From the NCBI GenBank assembly GCA_023399295.1, contig JAEWQF010000009.1, forward strand, positions 25,113-89,112: a stretch of 64,000 nucleotides of DNA. The letters are read 5' to 3'. The position numbers were made by a program, and so were the translations under genes. This DNA is from Bacteroidota bacterium (GTDB lineage: Bacteria > Bacteroidota > Bacteroidia > Bacteroidales > Dysgonomonadaceae). Below, one piece after another: positions 26,224 to 35,076 of the stretch. Each line of letters opens with the position of its first letter. Position 1 is the first letter of the stretch. Below the pieces are notes generated by a model that did no database searches, was not told the origin of the DNA, and worked only from the letters and a program-made list of their open reading frames with translations.

Positions 26224-26736
26224 TTAAAACTGTCGTTCAAGGATCCAGAGATCGTTAAACGGCACGCCATAGGTTTTCCGGAGGTAGTCGGTATTGCCTT
26301 TTGTGGAGTATTGGTTGTATATCTCCTCACGCTTGGCGGCTGCTGACACCTTGTCGTCATAGCTGGCGATGATGACACGGTACATCCCCTGTTCGTTCTC
26401 TGCCAGGATCACCTTGTGATCTTCATTCTCCATGCGTGACTTCAGTGACTCAGCGTTTAGCTTCACACCGAGGGAGGCAATCACGACACTGTACTTCTTC
26501 AATCCTGAAGCGTCGGTAGGATAGACTGGTTCCACCTTCTCCTTGCGTACCGATACTTCAACAGGAGGCAGCGGACTGGCATCCTTGATCACGGTGGTGG
26601 GTTGCGCGGCTGTTTGCTGCATTTCCCGCTCCTTGGCTGCTTCATATACCTGTTTGTAAGCGCTCTGTTTTGGTTTACATGAGGTTCCCACAACCAACAG
26701 GGCAGCTAAAATCAATGCAAAATGGAATTTTTTCAT
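26224..26736 (-). CDS. SPOR-domain lipoprotein
   Basis: A 170-residue lipoprotein starting at 26736 (MKKFHFALILAALLVVGTSC), with the lipobox Cys at residue 20. A polar linker is followed at about residues 85-165 by a SPOR-type domain: KKYSVVIASLGVKLNAESL, then YRVIIASYDDKVSAAAKREE. SPOR domains bind denuded peptidoglycan glycan strands, often at the division site. It is therefore probably a septal or wall-binding outer-membrane lipoprotein. A single-gene unit with TATCTTTG promoter and terminator. Confidence 0.88.
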   Translation of the reverse strand: MKKFHFALILAALLVVGTSCKPKQSAYKQVYEAAKEREMQQTAAQPTTVIKDASPLPPVEVSVRKEKVEPVYPTDASGLKKYSVVIASLGVKLNAESLKSRMENEDHKVILAENEQGMYRVIIASYDDKVSAAAKREEIYNQYSTKGNTDYLRKTYGVPFNDLWILERQF

Positions 26737-26791
26737 CTGTGTGATATTGTTAGATAGTTTTGATCGTTTCTCAAGCGCAATCAATGTGATG

Positions 26792-26799
26792 CAAAGATA
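26792..26799 (-). promoter_or_regulatory. Predicted -7 element for the SPOR lipoprotein
   Basis: TATCTTTG on the minus strand, 56 bases before the start codon. Confidence 0.55.
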
Positions 26800-26986
26800 A
26801 TAAAGAAGCGTATCGTTGCACGATTGCCGGTGTGAAAATTAATTAAAATGAAATGGAGCCTTTATTGAGCCCATCACTTTTCACGTTTTATCCATCACTT
26901 TGCCTGCTGCCGCAGCTTTAATTCAACGGTAGCTGAATCGCACCAAGGTCAACCACGACACCCTCAGCGGGGATGGTTGCAACAGG

Positions 26987-27802
26987 CTATTGCAGTTGCA
27001 GGCTAATGGGTTTGGGTGTGATTTCGAGGAGACTGCCCTGTACAATGGTATCGGACATGAAGATGGTATCACGATAACCTGACTCCGGATCGGCGAACAG
27101 GTGTACCTTCCAGGGACCCTCATGCAACCCCGAGAAAAAAAACATACCCTCCACTCCCTCGGGTAGTGAGAAGAGTGAATCACCATCACGGGTGATCAGC
27201 ACCACCGGTGCTGCCTCAAGGGGGGTGACATACCCTTTCAGGGATCCTCCGTAGGTCTCGGGGTAAGCTCTCGCACGGGGATCGAGGTACCAGTTGCCAT
27301 TTACTTCATATACCGAGAGAGCCGCATTCACATCGATCACGATGCTGACGATGAAGTGGGCCGTGAGTGTTGCATCCACATCGTGGATGACCAGGTACTC
27401 AGTCACATTGGGTGATTTTTCTAGCGGGATGGACTTGTCGGTGACAGTCATCATCCTGTTGTTGTTACCCAGTGTCAGGCGTATCTTTTCGATCTTGCCA
27501 CCAGCGGGGAAGTACTGGTCGACAAGTTGCAACGTTCTTCCGTTCATCAGTTTGAGCAGGTCGTACTCACCACCGGAATAAGAGAGTGATACCCAGTCGC
27601 CCGCATTGCCGGTGCTGTCGGTTGCTTGCACCTCTATTGACTCAATATGGAGATAGATCTCCTTCAGCAACGGTGCAGCCGCATCGGTCAACTTGATCCG
27701 CAGACGGACGGCATTCTCACTGACATCTTCTTTTCCACAAGAGAAAAAGAGCAACGCTAACAGGCAGGTCATTGCAGCGGGGAGGATATAATTTCTAAGC
27801 AT
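26987..27802 (-). CDS. DUF4382-family lipoprotein
   Basis: A 271-residue protein starting at 27802 (MLRNYILPAAMTCLL), with a lipobox ending LLFFSCGKED. The next 150 residues match DUF4382: VRLRIKLTDAAAPLLKEIYL, then IESIEVQ, DLLKLMNGRTLQLVDQYFPAG and IRLTLGNNNRM. This family is a beta-sandwich domain of surface lipoproteins in Bacteroidota. The C-terminal part (GGSLKGYVTPLEAAPVVLI) resembles a carboxypeptidase-regulatory-like domain. Function unknown. It is divergent from the lipoprotein gene at 27961. Confidence 0.8.
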   Translation of the reverse strand: MLRNYILPAAMTCLLALLFFSCGKEDVSENAVRLRIKLTDAAAPLLKEIYLHIESIEVQATDSTGNAGDWVSLSYSGGEYDLLKLMNGRTLQLVDQYFPAGGKIEKIRLTLGNNNRMMTVTDKSIPLEKSPNVTEYLVIHDVDATLTAHFIVSIVIDVNAALSVYEVNGNWYLDPRARAYPETYGGSLKGYVTPLEAAPVVLITRDGDSLFSLPEGVEGMFFFSGLHEGPWKVHLFADPESGYRDTIFMSDTIVQGSLLEITPKPISLQLQ

Positions 27803-27833
27803 GGAACAAACGGATATGAATGAATAGCTGTTG

Positions 27834-27841
27834 CAAAGATA
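27834..27841 (-). promoter_or_regulatory. Predicted -7 element for the DUF4382 gene
   Basis: TATCTTTG on the minus strand, 32 bases before the start codon. Confidence 0.6.
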
Positions 27842-27960
27842 AACAAAAGAGTGCAGTGTTGAAACAACAAGGATGCCATTCCGGATTGCCAGAAACAAAA
27901 TTGTGTGTCAACTGTTATTATTTTTTATGGGTACATTTTGACACAACAATTGACCGCAAC

Positions 27961-28572
27961 ATGAAAACAGAGTTACGATTGATGATCCCGGCAACAGCAC
28001 TGATGCTGTTCCTTACAGCCTGCAGTCAGCAGAAGAATGAGCGTGCCACATCCCCATCCGATGTTCCGGAGAGTAGCGGGATGGGTGTTGTCTCACCGGC
28101 GGAGCGGGAGAAGCAGGCACTGCTATACAATGAGAAGCTGATGAGTCATTTCGGTGCCGACTGGATGGAACGCGAATCGGATCCCGATCTCTACCCCGAC
28201 TATTACGGTGGTTCATTCATCGACAACAGCGGCACCTTCGTGATTGCTGTCACCGGTGACACTGAAAGCAACAGGCAACGACTGGCAGCCATCCTGGGTG
28301 GAGATGACTTTAAGGTGGAGAAGGTCACCTACGCTTACAGTCAGATGATGCGTGTGATGGACCGTATCGACGCCTTCCTGGTTGACAGCAGCGTGGGGGA
28401 TGACCATCCGGTGATGGCTCATTTCGCGGGTGCTTACCCTGATGTGATGGCGAATAGGGTGAAGGTGATATTGACCGAGGTGAACAATACAATCACCAAC
28501 AGCTTCAAAAAGGATGTCTCCGACTCACCCTTGGTCCTCTTTGAGCAGGGTGAGATCCCGCAATTGTACTGA
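27961..28572 (+). CDS. Uncharacterised lipoprotein, 203 residues
   Basis: Start chosen at 27961 (MKTELRLMIPATALMLFLTAC), which gives a lipoprotein signal with Cys at residue 21; longer in-frame starts run into the divergent promoter region. I do not recognise a family with confidence. The segment YPDYYGGSFIDNSGTFVIAV, followed by a helix and then VEKVTYAYSQMMRVMDRI, recalls the prodomain of alpha-lytic-type proteases and related stand-alone proteins. No protease domain is present. The C-terminus ends VLFEQGEIPQLY. It converges on gcvP across a strong hairpin. Confidence 0.65.
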   Translation: MKTELRLMIPATALMLFLTACSQQKNERATSPSDVPESSGMGVVSPAEREKQALLYNEKLMSHFGADWMERESDPDLYPDYYGGSFIDNSGTFVIAVTGDTESNRQRLAAILGGDDFKVEKVTYAYSQMMRVMDRIDAFLVDSSVGDDHPVMAHFAGAYPDVMANRVKVILTEVNNTITNSFKKDVSDSPLVLFEQGEIPQLY

Positions 28573-28595
28573 GTGAAAGAAGCCGGGAAATGAAA

Positions 28596-28624
28596 GTGGG
28601 GGGCACTTCATCGGTGCCCCCCAC
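28596..28624. terminator. Bidirectional terminator between the lipoprotein gene and gcvP
   Basis: Perfect 11-bp stem GTGGGGGGCAC/GTGCCCCCCAC with a 7-base loop between convergent genes. T-runs are weak on both sides, but the stem is very stable. Confidence 0.75.
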
Positions 28625-28648
28625 TCTATTCAAACTATCCACATCTGT

Positions 28649-31492
28649 TTAGAGCTCACAGAGGCAGGAGACCAGGTTGCGGTCGCCATAGGCATTGTCG
28701 ACCCGTGCCACATTGACCCAGAATTTATTCTCAGCCACGAATGGCAGAGGATAAAGTGCCTTACTGCGGGAATAGGCATGTCGCCACTCATCGGCAACCG
28801 CCTCATATTCAGGATGAGGAGCATTCACCAGCACGTTATCGTCTTGTGCATAGAGCCCTCGCGAGACCTCAATGATCTCTTCGTGGATCTGCTCCATGAC
28901 CGCCACAAAACGATCCAGTTCTGCCAGGCTCTCGCTCTCGGTGGGTTCTACCATCAGCGTGCCGTGTACCGGGAAAGAGAGTGTGGGTGCATGATACCCA
29001 TAATCGATCAGTCGCTTGGCGATGTCGCTCTCGGTGATCCCCGAAACATCTTTCAAGCCGCGGCAATCCAGGATCAACTCATGCCCCACCCTGCCTTTTT
29101 CTCCTCTATAGAGAATTCCATATGCGTTGCTCAGCTTCTCAGCCAGGTAGTTGGCATTGAGTATCGCGACCTCGGTCGCTTCCCTGAGTCCGTCGGCACC
29201 CATCATGCGGATATAACCGTAGGTAATGGGCAGCACGCCGGCGCTGCCATAGGGGGCTGCCGCCACACAGTTCAACTCAGTGTCAAGTGCTACCGGATGA
29301 CCCGGCAGGAAAGGGACCAGGTGCTCCGCCACGCAGATGGGTCCCACACCGGGGCCGCCACCGCCATGAGGAATGGCAAAGGTCTTGTGCAGGTTCAGGT
29401 GACATACATCGGCACCAATCGTACCCGGGTTTGTCAATCCCACCTGTGCATTCATGTTGGCGCCATCCATGTAAACCTGCCCACCGGCTGAATGGATCAG
29501 TCGGCACATCTCGCGAATCTCCGTTTCAAAGATGCCATGTGTGGAGGGATAGGTGATCATCAATGCTGCCAGCTCCCCACTGTGTTGCTCCACCTTGCTG
29601 CGCAGGTCATCCATGTCTACGTTACCCCGTGCATCACTGGCCACCGTCACCGGTGTGAAGCCCGCCTGTACGGCGCTGGCGGGATTGGTGCCGTGTGCCG
29701 ATGCCGGAATGAGTACCACCTTGCGTGTACCCTGCCCGATGCTCTCCTGATAGGCGGCAATGGTGATCAGACCGGCATATTCACCCGCAGCACCTGAGTT
29801 GGGTTGCAGGCTGGTAGCCGCCAGTCCGGTGATCTCAGCCAGCATCTCCTCCAGCTCCGCGATCATCTCTTTGTAACCTTCCACCTGCTCACCAGGCGCA
29901 AAAGGGTGGATGCGCTGAAATCCGGGCAGCCCCAGTGGCAACAGCTCAGAAGCAGCATTCAGCTTCATGGTACAGGAACCGAGTGAGATCATGGAGTGAG
30001 CCAGTGAGATATCTTTCCGTTCCAACCGCTTGATGTAACGCATCAGTTCTGTCTCGGTATGATACTGTTGAAAGGTCGGATGGGTGAGAAAGTCGCTTTT
30101 TCTGAGCTGCTCCTCCCGCAGGATGATCTTCTCGGGCAGGTCGTCAATCATGAATACCTTCGAACTACCGGCAGCCATGGCAAAAAGTGCGAGCAGCTCA
30201 TGTACGCGGTAGTCGTTGGTGGTCTCATCGAGGCTGAGACCAATCCTGCCGTCACCATAATAGCGCAGGTTGATTTCCCGCATATCGGCATGGTTGCGGA
30301 TATCCTCTTCCGTAATTCCTTCCGGCAGATGAATGGTGAGGGTATCGAAGAAGCTCCCGTTTTGCTGTTTGTAACCCATTGCCTGCAACTCATCGTTGAC
30401 ATGAGCGGTGAGCGAATGGATGCGTCGGGCAATCCGTCTGAGACCCTCTGCACCATGATAGACTGCATAAAAGGATGCCATGGTTGCCAGCAGTGCCTGA
30501 GCGGTACAGATGTTGGAAGTGGCCTTCTCCCGTTTGATGTGTTGTTCTCTCGTCTGCAGGGCCATACGCAGTGCCTCTCTGCCGTGGGCATCTTTCGAGA
30601 TGCCGATGATACGACCCGGTATGGAACGCTTGTACTCGTCGCGTGTGGCGAAGAAAGCCGCTGAGGGGCCACCGAAGAACATCGGGATGCCAAAACGCTG
30701 GCTGCTGCCGAAGGCGATGTCGGCACCCCACTCACCCGGAGGGGTGAGCAGTACCAACGCCATCAGATCGGTCGCCACGGCCACCTTACAGTCGGCAGCA
30801 TGTGCCTTTTCGGTGAATGCACGGTACTCCTCCACACTGCCTTCGCTGTTGGGATACTGCAGGATGGCACCAAAGCATTGTTTCTCAAATGAAAAACTCT
30901 TGTAATCGCCGGTGATGACCTCGATACCGGTATGACGCATGCGTGTTTGGAGCACGGCGAGCGTCTGCGGGAAGAGGTGTTGATCCAGGAAGAGTGTCTC
31001 CACCTGCTGTTTCACCTGTTCACGGCTGCGCAACCCATACATCATTGTCGCTGCCTCGGCTGCGGCGGTGGCTTCGTCGAGCAGTGAGCTGTTTGATAGC
31101 GGCAATGCGGTGAGCTCGCTCACCATGGTCTGGAAATTGAGGAGTGCCTCCAGTCGTCCTTGTGAGATCTCCGCCTGGTAGGGGGTGTAAGAGGTGTACC
31201 ACACCGGGTTCTCGAATACATTGCGGTAGATGGGTGCGGGCGTGATGGTGTCGTACCATCCCATTCCGATGTAGGAGGCATACACCCTGTTGCGGGCGGC
31301 AAGATGTGCGATCTCACCGGCATACTCCTGTTCGGTGAGTGCTGCGGGCAGTGAGAGGGGAGCAGCGAGCCGAATATCAGCGGGGATTGTCTGGTTGATC
31401 AGCTCCTCCATGCTGGAGAGGCCGATACGCTCCAGCATCGATTGCTTGTCTGCTTCACTGATGCCGATATGGCGGTATTTGAAGTGTTCCAT
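28649..31492 (-). CDS. gcvP: Glycine dehydrogenase (decarboxylating), single-chain P protein
   Basis: A 947-residue pyridoxal-phosphate enzyme of the glycine cleavage system, decarboxylating glycine and passing the aminomethyl group to GcvH. Both halves of the fused alpha/beta form are present: the N-terminal half (residues about 5-440) and the catalytic half, with the PLP lysine in NLHKTFAIPHGGGGPGVG near residue 700. Length is standard. gcvT and gcvH are not in the window. It follows the metallo-beta-lactamase gene by 17 bases, suggesting a shared message with rsmG and the DUF3298 gene. Confidence 0.98.
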   Translation of the reverse strand: MEHFKYRHIGISEADKQSMLERIGLSSMEELINQTIPADIRLAAPLSLPAALTEQEYAGEIAHLAARNRVYASYIGMGWYDTITPAPIYRNVFENPVWYTSYTPYQAEISQGRLEALLNFQTMVSELTALPLSNSSLLDEATAAAEAATMMYGLRSREQVKQQVETLFLDQHLFPQTLAVLQTRMRHTGIEVITGDYKSFSFEKQCFGAILQYPNSEGSVEEYRAFTEKAHAADCKVAVATDLMALVLLTPPGEWGADIAFGSSQRFGIPMFFGGPSAAFFATRDEYKRSIPGRIIGISKDAHGREALRMALQTREQHIKREKATSNICTAQALLATMASFYAVYHGAEGLRRIARRIHSLTAHVNDELQAMGYKQQNGSFFDTLTIHLPEGITEEDIRNHADMREINLRYYGDGRIGLSLDETTNDYRVHELLALFAMAAGSSKVFMIDDLPEKIILREEQLRKSDFLTHPTFQQYHTETELMRYIKRLERKDISLAHSMISLGSCTMKLNAASELLPLGLPGFQRIHPFAPGEQVEGYKEMIAELEEMLAEITGLAATSLQPNSGAAGEYAGLITIAAYQESIGQGTRKVVLIPASAHGTNPASAVQAGFTPVTVASDARGNVDMDDLRSKVEQHSGELAALMITYPSTHGIFETEIREMCRLIHSAGGQVYMDGANMNAQVGLTNPGTIGADVCHLNLHKTFAIPHGGGGPGVGPICVAEHLVPFLPGHPVALDTELNCVAAAPYGSAGVLPITYGYIRMMGADGLREATEVAILNANYLAEKLSNAYGILYRGEKGRVGHELILDCRGLKDVSGITESDIAKRLIDYGYHAPTLSFPVHGTLMVEPTESESLAELDRFVAVMEQIHEEIIEVSRGLYAQDDNVLVNAPHPEYEAVADEWRHAYSRSKALYPLPFVAENKFWVNVARVDNAYGDRNLVSCLCEL

Positions 31493-31509
31493 TGTTACAG
31501 TATCTGTTG

Positions 31510-32178
31510 TTATTGGGTTGGGTCATTCTGATTCATGTTGACGAACGGGTTGTACCGTTTCTCATTGCCGATGGTGGTGGAGGGACCGTGACCGGGATAA
31601 ACCCGTGTCTCCTCAGGCAGTGCATAGAGTTTGTTGCGGATGCTTCCGGTGAGTATGTCATAACTGCCGCGAGGCAGATCGGTACGTCCGATGCCGGAAT
31701 GGAAGAGGGCATCACCACTCATCACCACCGCAGCATGCTCCTCATAGAATGCAATGCTGCCGGGAGAATGTCCCGGCACATGGATTGCCCGCAGCGAGTG
31801 GTTTCCGAAGGTGATCAAATCGCCCTCCCGCAGGTAGTTGCTTTTCTTGGGCCGATAATTGTCATGTACCGATGGGAAGCCGAACAGTTGCATCTGTGCG
31901 GGGATCCCCTCCAACAAGAATTCATCATCGGGATGAAAGAGCAGTGGGAGATCAAACCGGTCTGCAAGCAGGTTGACCCCGAAGAGGTGGTCGAAGTGAA
32001 GGTGGGTATTGATCAGGTGCCTCACCACGAAGTCATGATCGAGAAGGTAGTTGAGTAAGAGCTCCTGCTCATCGGCAAAATAACATGCCGCATCGATTAC
32101 AACACATTCACCGGTTTCATCGGAAAGCACATAGGTATTGACTCCCAGCGGGTTGAATTCAAATGTTTTGATTTTCAT
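31510..32178 (-). CDS. Glyoxalase II-like metallo-beta-lactamase-fold hydrolase
   Basis: A 222-residue cytoplasmic hydrolase with the dinuclear metal motif NTHLHFDHLFGVN near residue 57, a further His in VPGHSPGSIAFYE near 135, the bridging Asp in MSGDALF near 153 and the last His in VYPGHGPST near 200. These are the conserved ligands of the glyoxalase II/YcbL family, which hydrolyse thioesters such as lactoylglutathione or related adducts. It lacks the C-terminal helical domain of true GloB. Located between rsmG and gcvP with gaps of 29 and 17 bases. Confidence 0.9.
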   Translation of the reverse strand: MKIKTFEFNPLGVNTYVLSDETGECVVIDAACYFADEQELLLNYLLDHDFVVRHLINTHLHFDHLFGVNLLADRFDLPLLFHPDDEFLLEGIPAQMQLFGFPSVHDNYRPKKSNYLREGDLITFGNHSLRAIHVPGHSPGSIAFYEEHAAVVMSGDALFHSGIGRTDLPRGSYDILTGSIRNKLYALPEETRVYPGHGPSTTIGNEKRYNPFVNMNQNDPTQ

Positions 32179-32207
32179 ACAAATCGTACACTATACTGTT
32201 ACAATGT

Positions 32208-32831
32208 TCAGCCCAAGGGCATATAAACCAGTTTCTTTGTCTGGAAGAAGGGATCGGAAAAGTAGCTGGTGAGTGATACCACTTCGGCCACTTGACGGTA
32301 AGGGTGCAGTTCGGCGGTCAGATCACCTCCCTTCAGGCAGATGATGCCATTGGGCAGTGCGTTGATCTGCTCCCTGGCAATGTTTTTACGGATGATGCGA
32401 ATCAGCTCCGGCAGGGGCATTACGGCACGGCTCACCACGAAATGAAATTGTCGTTTCTCCTCTTCGGCACGTGCGTGCATTGCCTCCACATTGGTGAGTC
32501 CGATGGCGTCGGACACCTCCCGCACAACCCGTATCTTCTTGCCGATGCTGTCGAGCAGCAGGAAGCGTGACTCAGGGAAAAAGATTGCCAGGGGTATGCC
32601 CGGGAATCCGCCACCGGTACCCACATCCATGATCGTAGTGCCGGGAGCGAACCTGATGTACCTGGCTATCGCCAACGAGTGAAGCACGTGGTGCAGGTAC
32701 AGGTTGTCGATATCCTTGCGGGAGATGACATTGATTTTGCTGTTCCACTCCTGGTAGAGGTTGTAGAGTGCCTCGAACTGTCTTGTCTGTACCTCGGACA
32801 GTGCCGGGAAAATATTGCTTATTTCTTTCAC
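32208..32831 (-). CDS. rsmG: 16S rRNA (guanine527-N7)-methyltransferase
   Basis: A 207-residue SAM-dependent methyltransferase that makes m7G527 in 16S rRNA. The SAM-binding motif MDVGTGGGFPGIPLAIFFP is near residue 70, preceded by the family segment HHVLHSLAIARYI and followed by LLDSIGKKIRVV and VSRAVMPL. The start overlaps the stop of the DUF3298 gene by 4 bases (ATGA), which implies translational coupling. Confidence 0.96.
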   Translation of the reverse strand: MKEISNIFPALSEVQTRQFEALYNLYQEWNSKINVISRKDIDNLYLHHVLHSLAIARYIRFAPGTTIMDVGTGGGFPGIPLAIFFPESRFLLLDSIGKKIRVVREVSDAIGLTNVEAMHARAEEEKRQFHFVVSRAVMPLPELIRIIRKNIAREQINALPNGIICLKGGDLTAELHPYRQVAEVVSLTSYFSDPFFQTKKLVYMPLG

Positions 32832-33742
32832 TTCAGGTCGGCCAGTTTAGATGCAACACTGTTCTCTCTTAATAGGGAGCGGACAGATGCGTAGGGGATC
32901 ATCACCTCGGGTGCATCCAGTTGATAAGCCGAATACTCACCCTTGTTAAAGGTATAGAGAATGCCTTCGTCGTTGAGCAGGAAGTTGCTGTTTGGCACTA
33001 TCTCACGGATGCCGAAGAAACCCAGCTCCTCCAGTTCTTCAATGCTCTTGACCCCGTTCTGTTCCAGGATCGAAGTGATGAGAATCTGTCGGAGTGCGGT
33101 GTCGTAACCTGCGTTGAAGAGGTCGCTCTCGGTAACGGGAACACCCCGCTTCAGGTTGAAGACATGGTTGCGATAGAGCTGGTAGGAGGTTGCTCCACCT
33201 TTGTTGTTCGATTGTCTCACCTGAAAGGAGATGATGCCATGGTGGTTGTAGAGGATTGTATCCGAGATGTTTTCATAATAGGAATAAAAACTGTTGGTAG
33301 GCGATTGATCCCTAAATTCCTGTTCGTGGATGTCGTCCACCATCGGGGATTCCTGCACAATGATTCTGTCAGCTGTACTGCGGTAGATGGATGCATCGCG
33401 GGTGTAGTTGTCCACATAGTTTCTCACATAGGCCTCAACGGCACCCGACGGTGTCAACCCCTCATATGCCGGCCCGAAGAGCGCCGTCACGAAATAGTGC
33501 TGCAGGGTATCCAGGTCTGTGTCGCCACTGCTCCCGGGAAAGACAAACTGCAAACGGATGTCACAATAAGGATTGGCTGTATCCCCATCAAGATGATGGC
33601 GCGAGTCGAGGAGGATGGTGTCCAGTGTCAGGTTGTTGGTACCCCGGTTCAAGCTGTCACCACCATTGCCGCACGAAGTGATGAGGGTGGATGCGGCAAT
33701 CAGCAGAGAGCAGAGTGGCAGCCATAAAATTCTTCTCTCCAT
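32828..33742 (-). CDS. DUF3298-family lipoprotein (copy 2)
   Basis: A 304-residue protein with a lipoprotein signal (LLIAASTLITSCGNG). Its layout is the same as the protein at 9900-10748: a FVFPGSSGDTDLDTLQHYF segment for that copy's FTYPVRFRDEASLTRLQQIF, then GPAYEGLTPSGAVEAYV, and near the end IREIVPNSNFLLNDEGILY and VMIPYASVRSLL. The C-terminal domain is DUF3298. The role is unknown. It is the first gene of the run DUF3298 - rsmG - hydrolase - gcvP. Confidence 0.82.
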   Translation of the reverse strand: MERRILWLPLCSLLIAASTLITSCGNGGDSLNRGTNNLTLDTILLDSRHHLDGDTANPYCDIRLQFVFPGSSGDTDLDTLQHYFVTALFGPAYEGLTPSGAVEAYVRNYVDNYTRDASIYRSTADRIIVQESPMVDDIHEQEFRDQSPTNSFYSYYENISDTILYNHHGIISFQVRQSNNKGGATSYQLYRNHVFNLKRGVPVTESDLFNAGYDTALRQILITSILEQNGVKSIEELEELGFFGIREIVPNSNFLLNDEGILYTFNKGEYSAYQLDAPEVMIPYASVRSLLRENSVASKLADLK

Positions 33743-33767
33743 AAAAGAAAGCTGTTATATTCTGTTA

Positions 33768-33775
33768 CAAATTTA
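33768..33775 (-). promoter_or_regulatory. Predicted -7 element for the DUF3298-rsmG-hydrolase-gcvP run
   Basis: TAAATTTG on the minus strand, 26 bases before the DUF3298 start codon and downstream of the cydB terminator. Confidence 0.5.
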
Positions 33776-33830
33776 CACTTAATTATCGACATCAGCTCCT
33801 TTCGGAATGCGAAAATAAACATCTGAAACA

Positions 33831-33864
33831 AAAAAGGGGGATGCACGGAGAGGCACCCACCCTT
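33831..33864 (-). terminator. Terminator after cydAB
   Basis: An 11-bp stem with one bulged base (minus strand AAGGG-T-GGGTGC / GCATCCCCCTT) followed by TTTTTTG, 22 bases after the cydB stop. Confidence 0.8.
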
Positions 33865-33885
33865 CTATATCAGGCTGCAGACAGC

Positions 33886-35040
33886 CTAATAGACGTGACC
33901 ATCATTGGGCAGATCATCCAGGCTCATCTTCTTGCGTTCCAGCGCACGCCAGGCATAGAAGATGTAGGCGGCCACCACCGGTACGAAGAGCGAGACCACC
34001 GCCATTGTTGAGAGGGTGAATTCGCTGGATGAGGAGTTCTGGAGTGTCAGCGAGCTCTGCAGATCGACCGATGAGGGGTAGTAGGCGGTATTGTTGTAGC
34101 CTGCGATCAGCAACAACATGGTAACCGTGACGATGGTTCCCGCTCCGGAGAACCATATCCCCTTTTTGAAGGTTGGGCTGAAAACGGTTCGTATGATCCC
34201 GTAGAGGACGGCGACAACACCCAGGAGGAAGAGTGCCATTACCAGCGGCATCTCAATGAAATTAGTCAGGTACTTCATCTTCTCGAGGGATACCTCTTTG
34301 GTGGCAGGATCCACGGCATACCCTTCGGAGAGGAGTGTCCAGATCAGGAAGATGAGGAAGAAGAGCAGGAAGGGAAGGCCGTTGAAGAGTACGAACTTGC
34401 GGGATCGTGTCTCCAATACGGGATGGCTGAGACGGTTCACGAAGAAGAGACTGGCCAGGGTACGTGCCAGGAAGAAGACGGCAAAACCGAGTGACAGGTT
34501 GCGCAGGTTAGCCAACAGCTCCAGTCCGTGCAGCGGGTTCTGCCACTGGCTGATGACCGGCCCTGCGACACCCAGACCGGCTATGTTGCCCTTGCCCACA
34601 GTGAACTCCGATCCGGTGAAGAAGGTGGCGACAACCACACCCAGCAGGAAGGTGCCAACCAGTCCATTGATGAACAGAAAGTTGCGATAGACCGCCGTAC
34701 CGAAGATGTTACCCGGTTTCGACTGGAACTCATAGGAGACAGCCTGCAGTACAAAGCAGAACAGCAGGATCATCCAGGCCCAGTAAGCACCGCCGAAGCT
34801 GGTGGAATAAAACAGCGGGAAGGAGGCGAAGAATGCACCGCCGAAGGTGACCAGCGTGGTGAAGGTATACTCCCATTTTCTGCCGAGGGTATTTACTAGC
34901 AGCTTCTTCTCATCCTCTTTTCGGGAGAGCGAGTGCAACATTGATTGACCTCCCTGCACAAAGAGCAGGAATACCAACACGCCACCCAGCAGTGACATGA
35001 TGAACCACCAGTATTGTTGTAGAAATTCATATGTGATCAT
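33886..35040 (-). CDS. cydB: Cytochrome bd ubiquinol oxidase subunit II
   Basis: A 384-residue polytopic inner-membrane subunit of the bd-type terminal oxidase, which reduces oxygen with quinol at very low oxygen tension. The N-terminus (YEFLQQYWWFIMSLLGGVLVFLL) is typical, and eight to nine hydrophobic segments are visible. It follows cydA by 36 bases. This form is longer than short CydB but within the range seen in Bacteroidota. Confidence 0.95.
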   Translation of the reverse strand: MITYEFLQQYWWFIMSLLGGVLVFLLFVQGGQSMLHSLSRKEDEKKLLVNTLGRKWEYTFTTLVTFGGAFFASFPLFYSTSFGGAYWAWMILLFCFVLQAVSYEFQSKPGNIFGTAVYRNFLFINGLVGTFLLGVVVATFFTGSEFTVGKGNIAGLGVAGPVISQWQNPLHGLELLANLRNLSLGFAVFFLARTLASLFFVNRLSHPVLETRSRKFVLFNGLPFLLFFLIFLIWTLLSEGYAVDPATKEVSLEKMKYLTNFIEMPLVMALFLLGVVAVLYGIIRTVFSPTFKKGIWFSGAGTIVTVTMLLLIAGYNNTAYYPSSVDLQSSLTLQNSSSSEFTLSTMAVVSLFVPVVAAYIFYAWRALERKKMSLDDLPNDGHVY

Positions 35041-35076
35041 AATATGCTTTATTAAATCGGTTCAATGAGCATTAAA

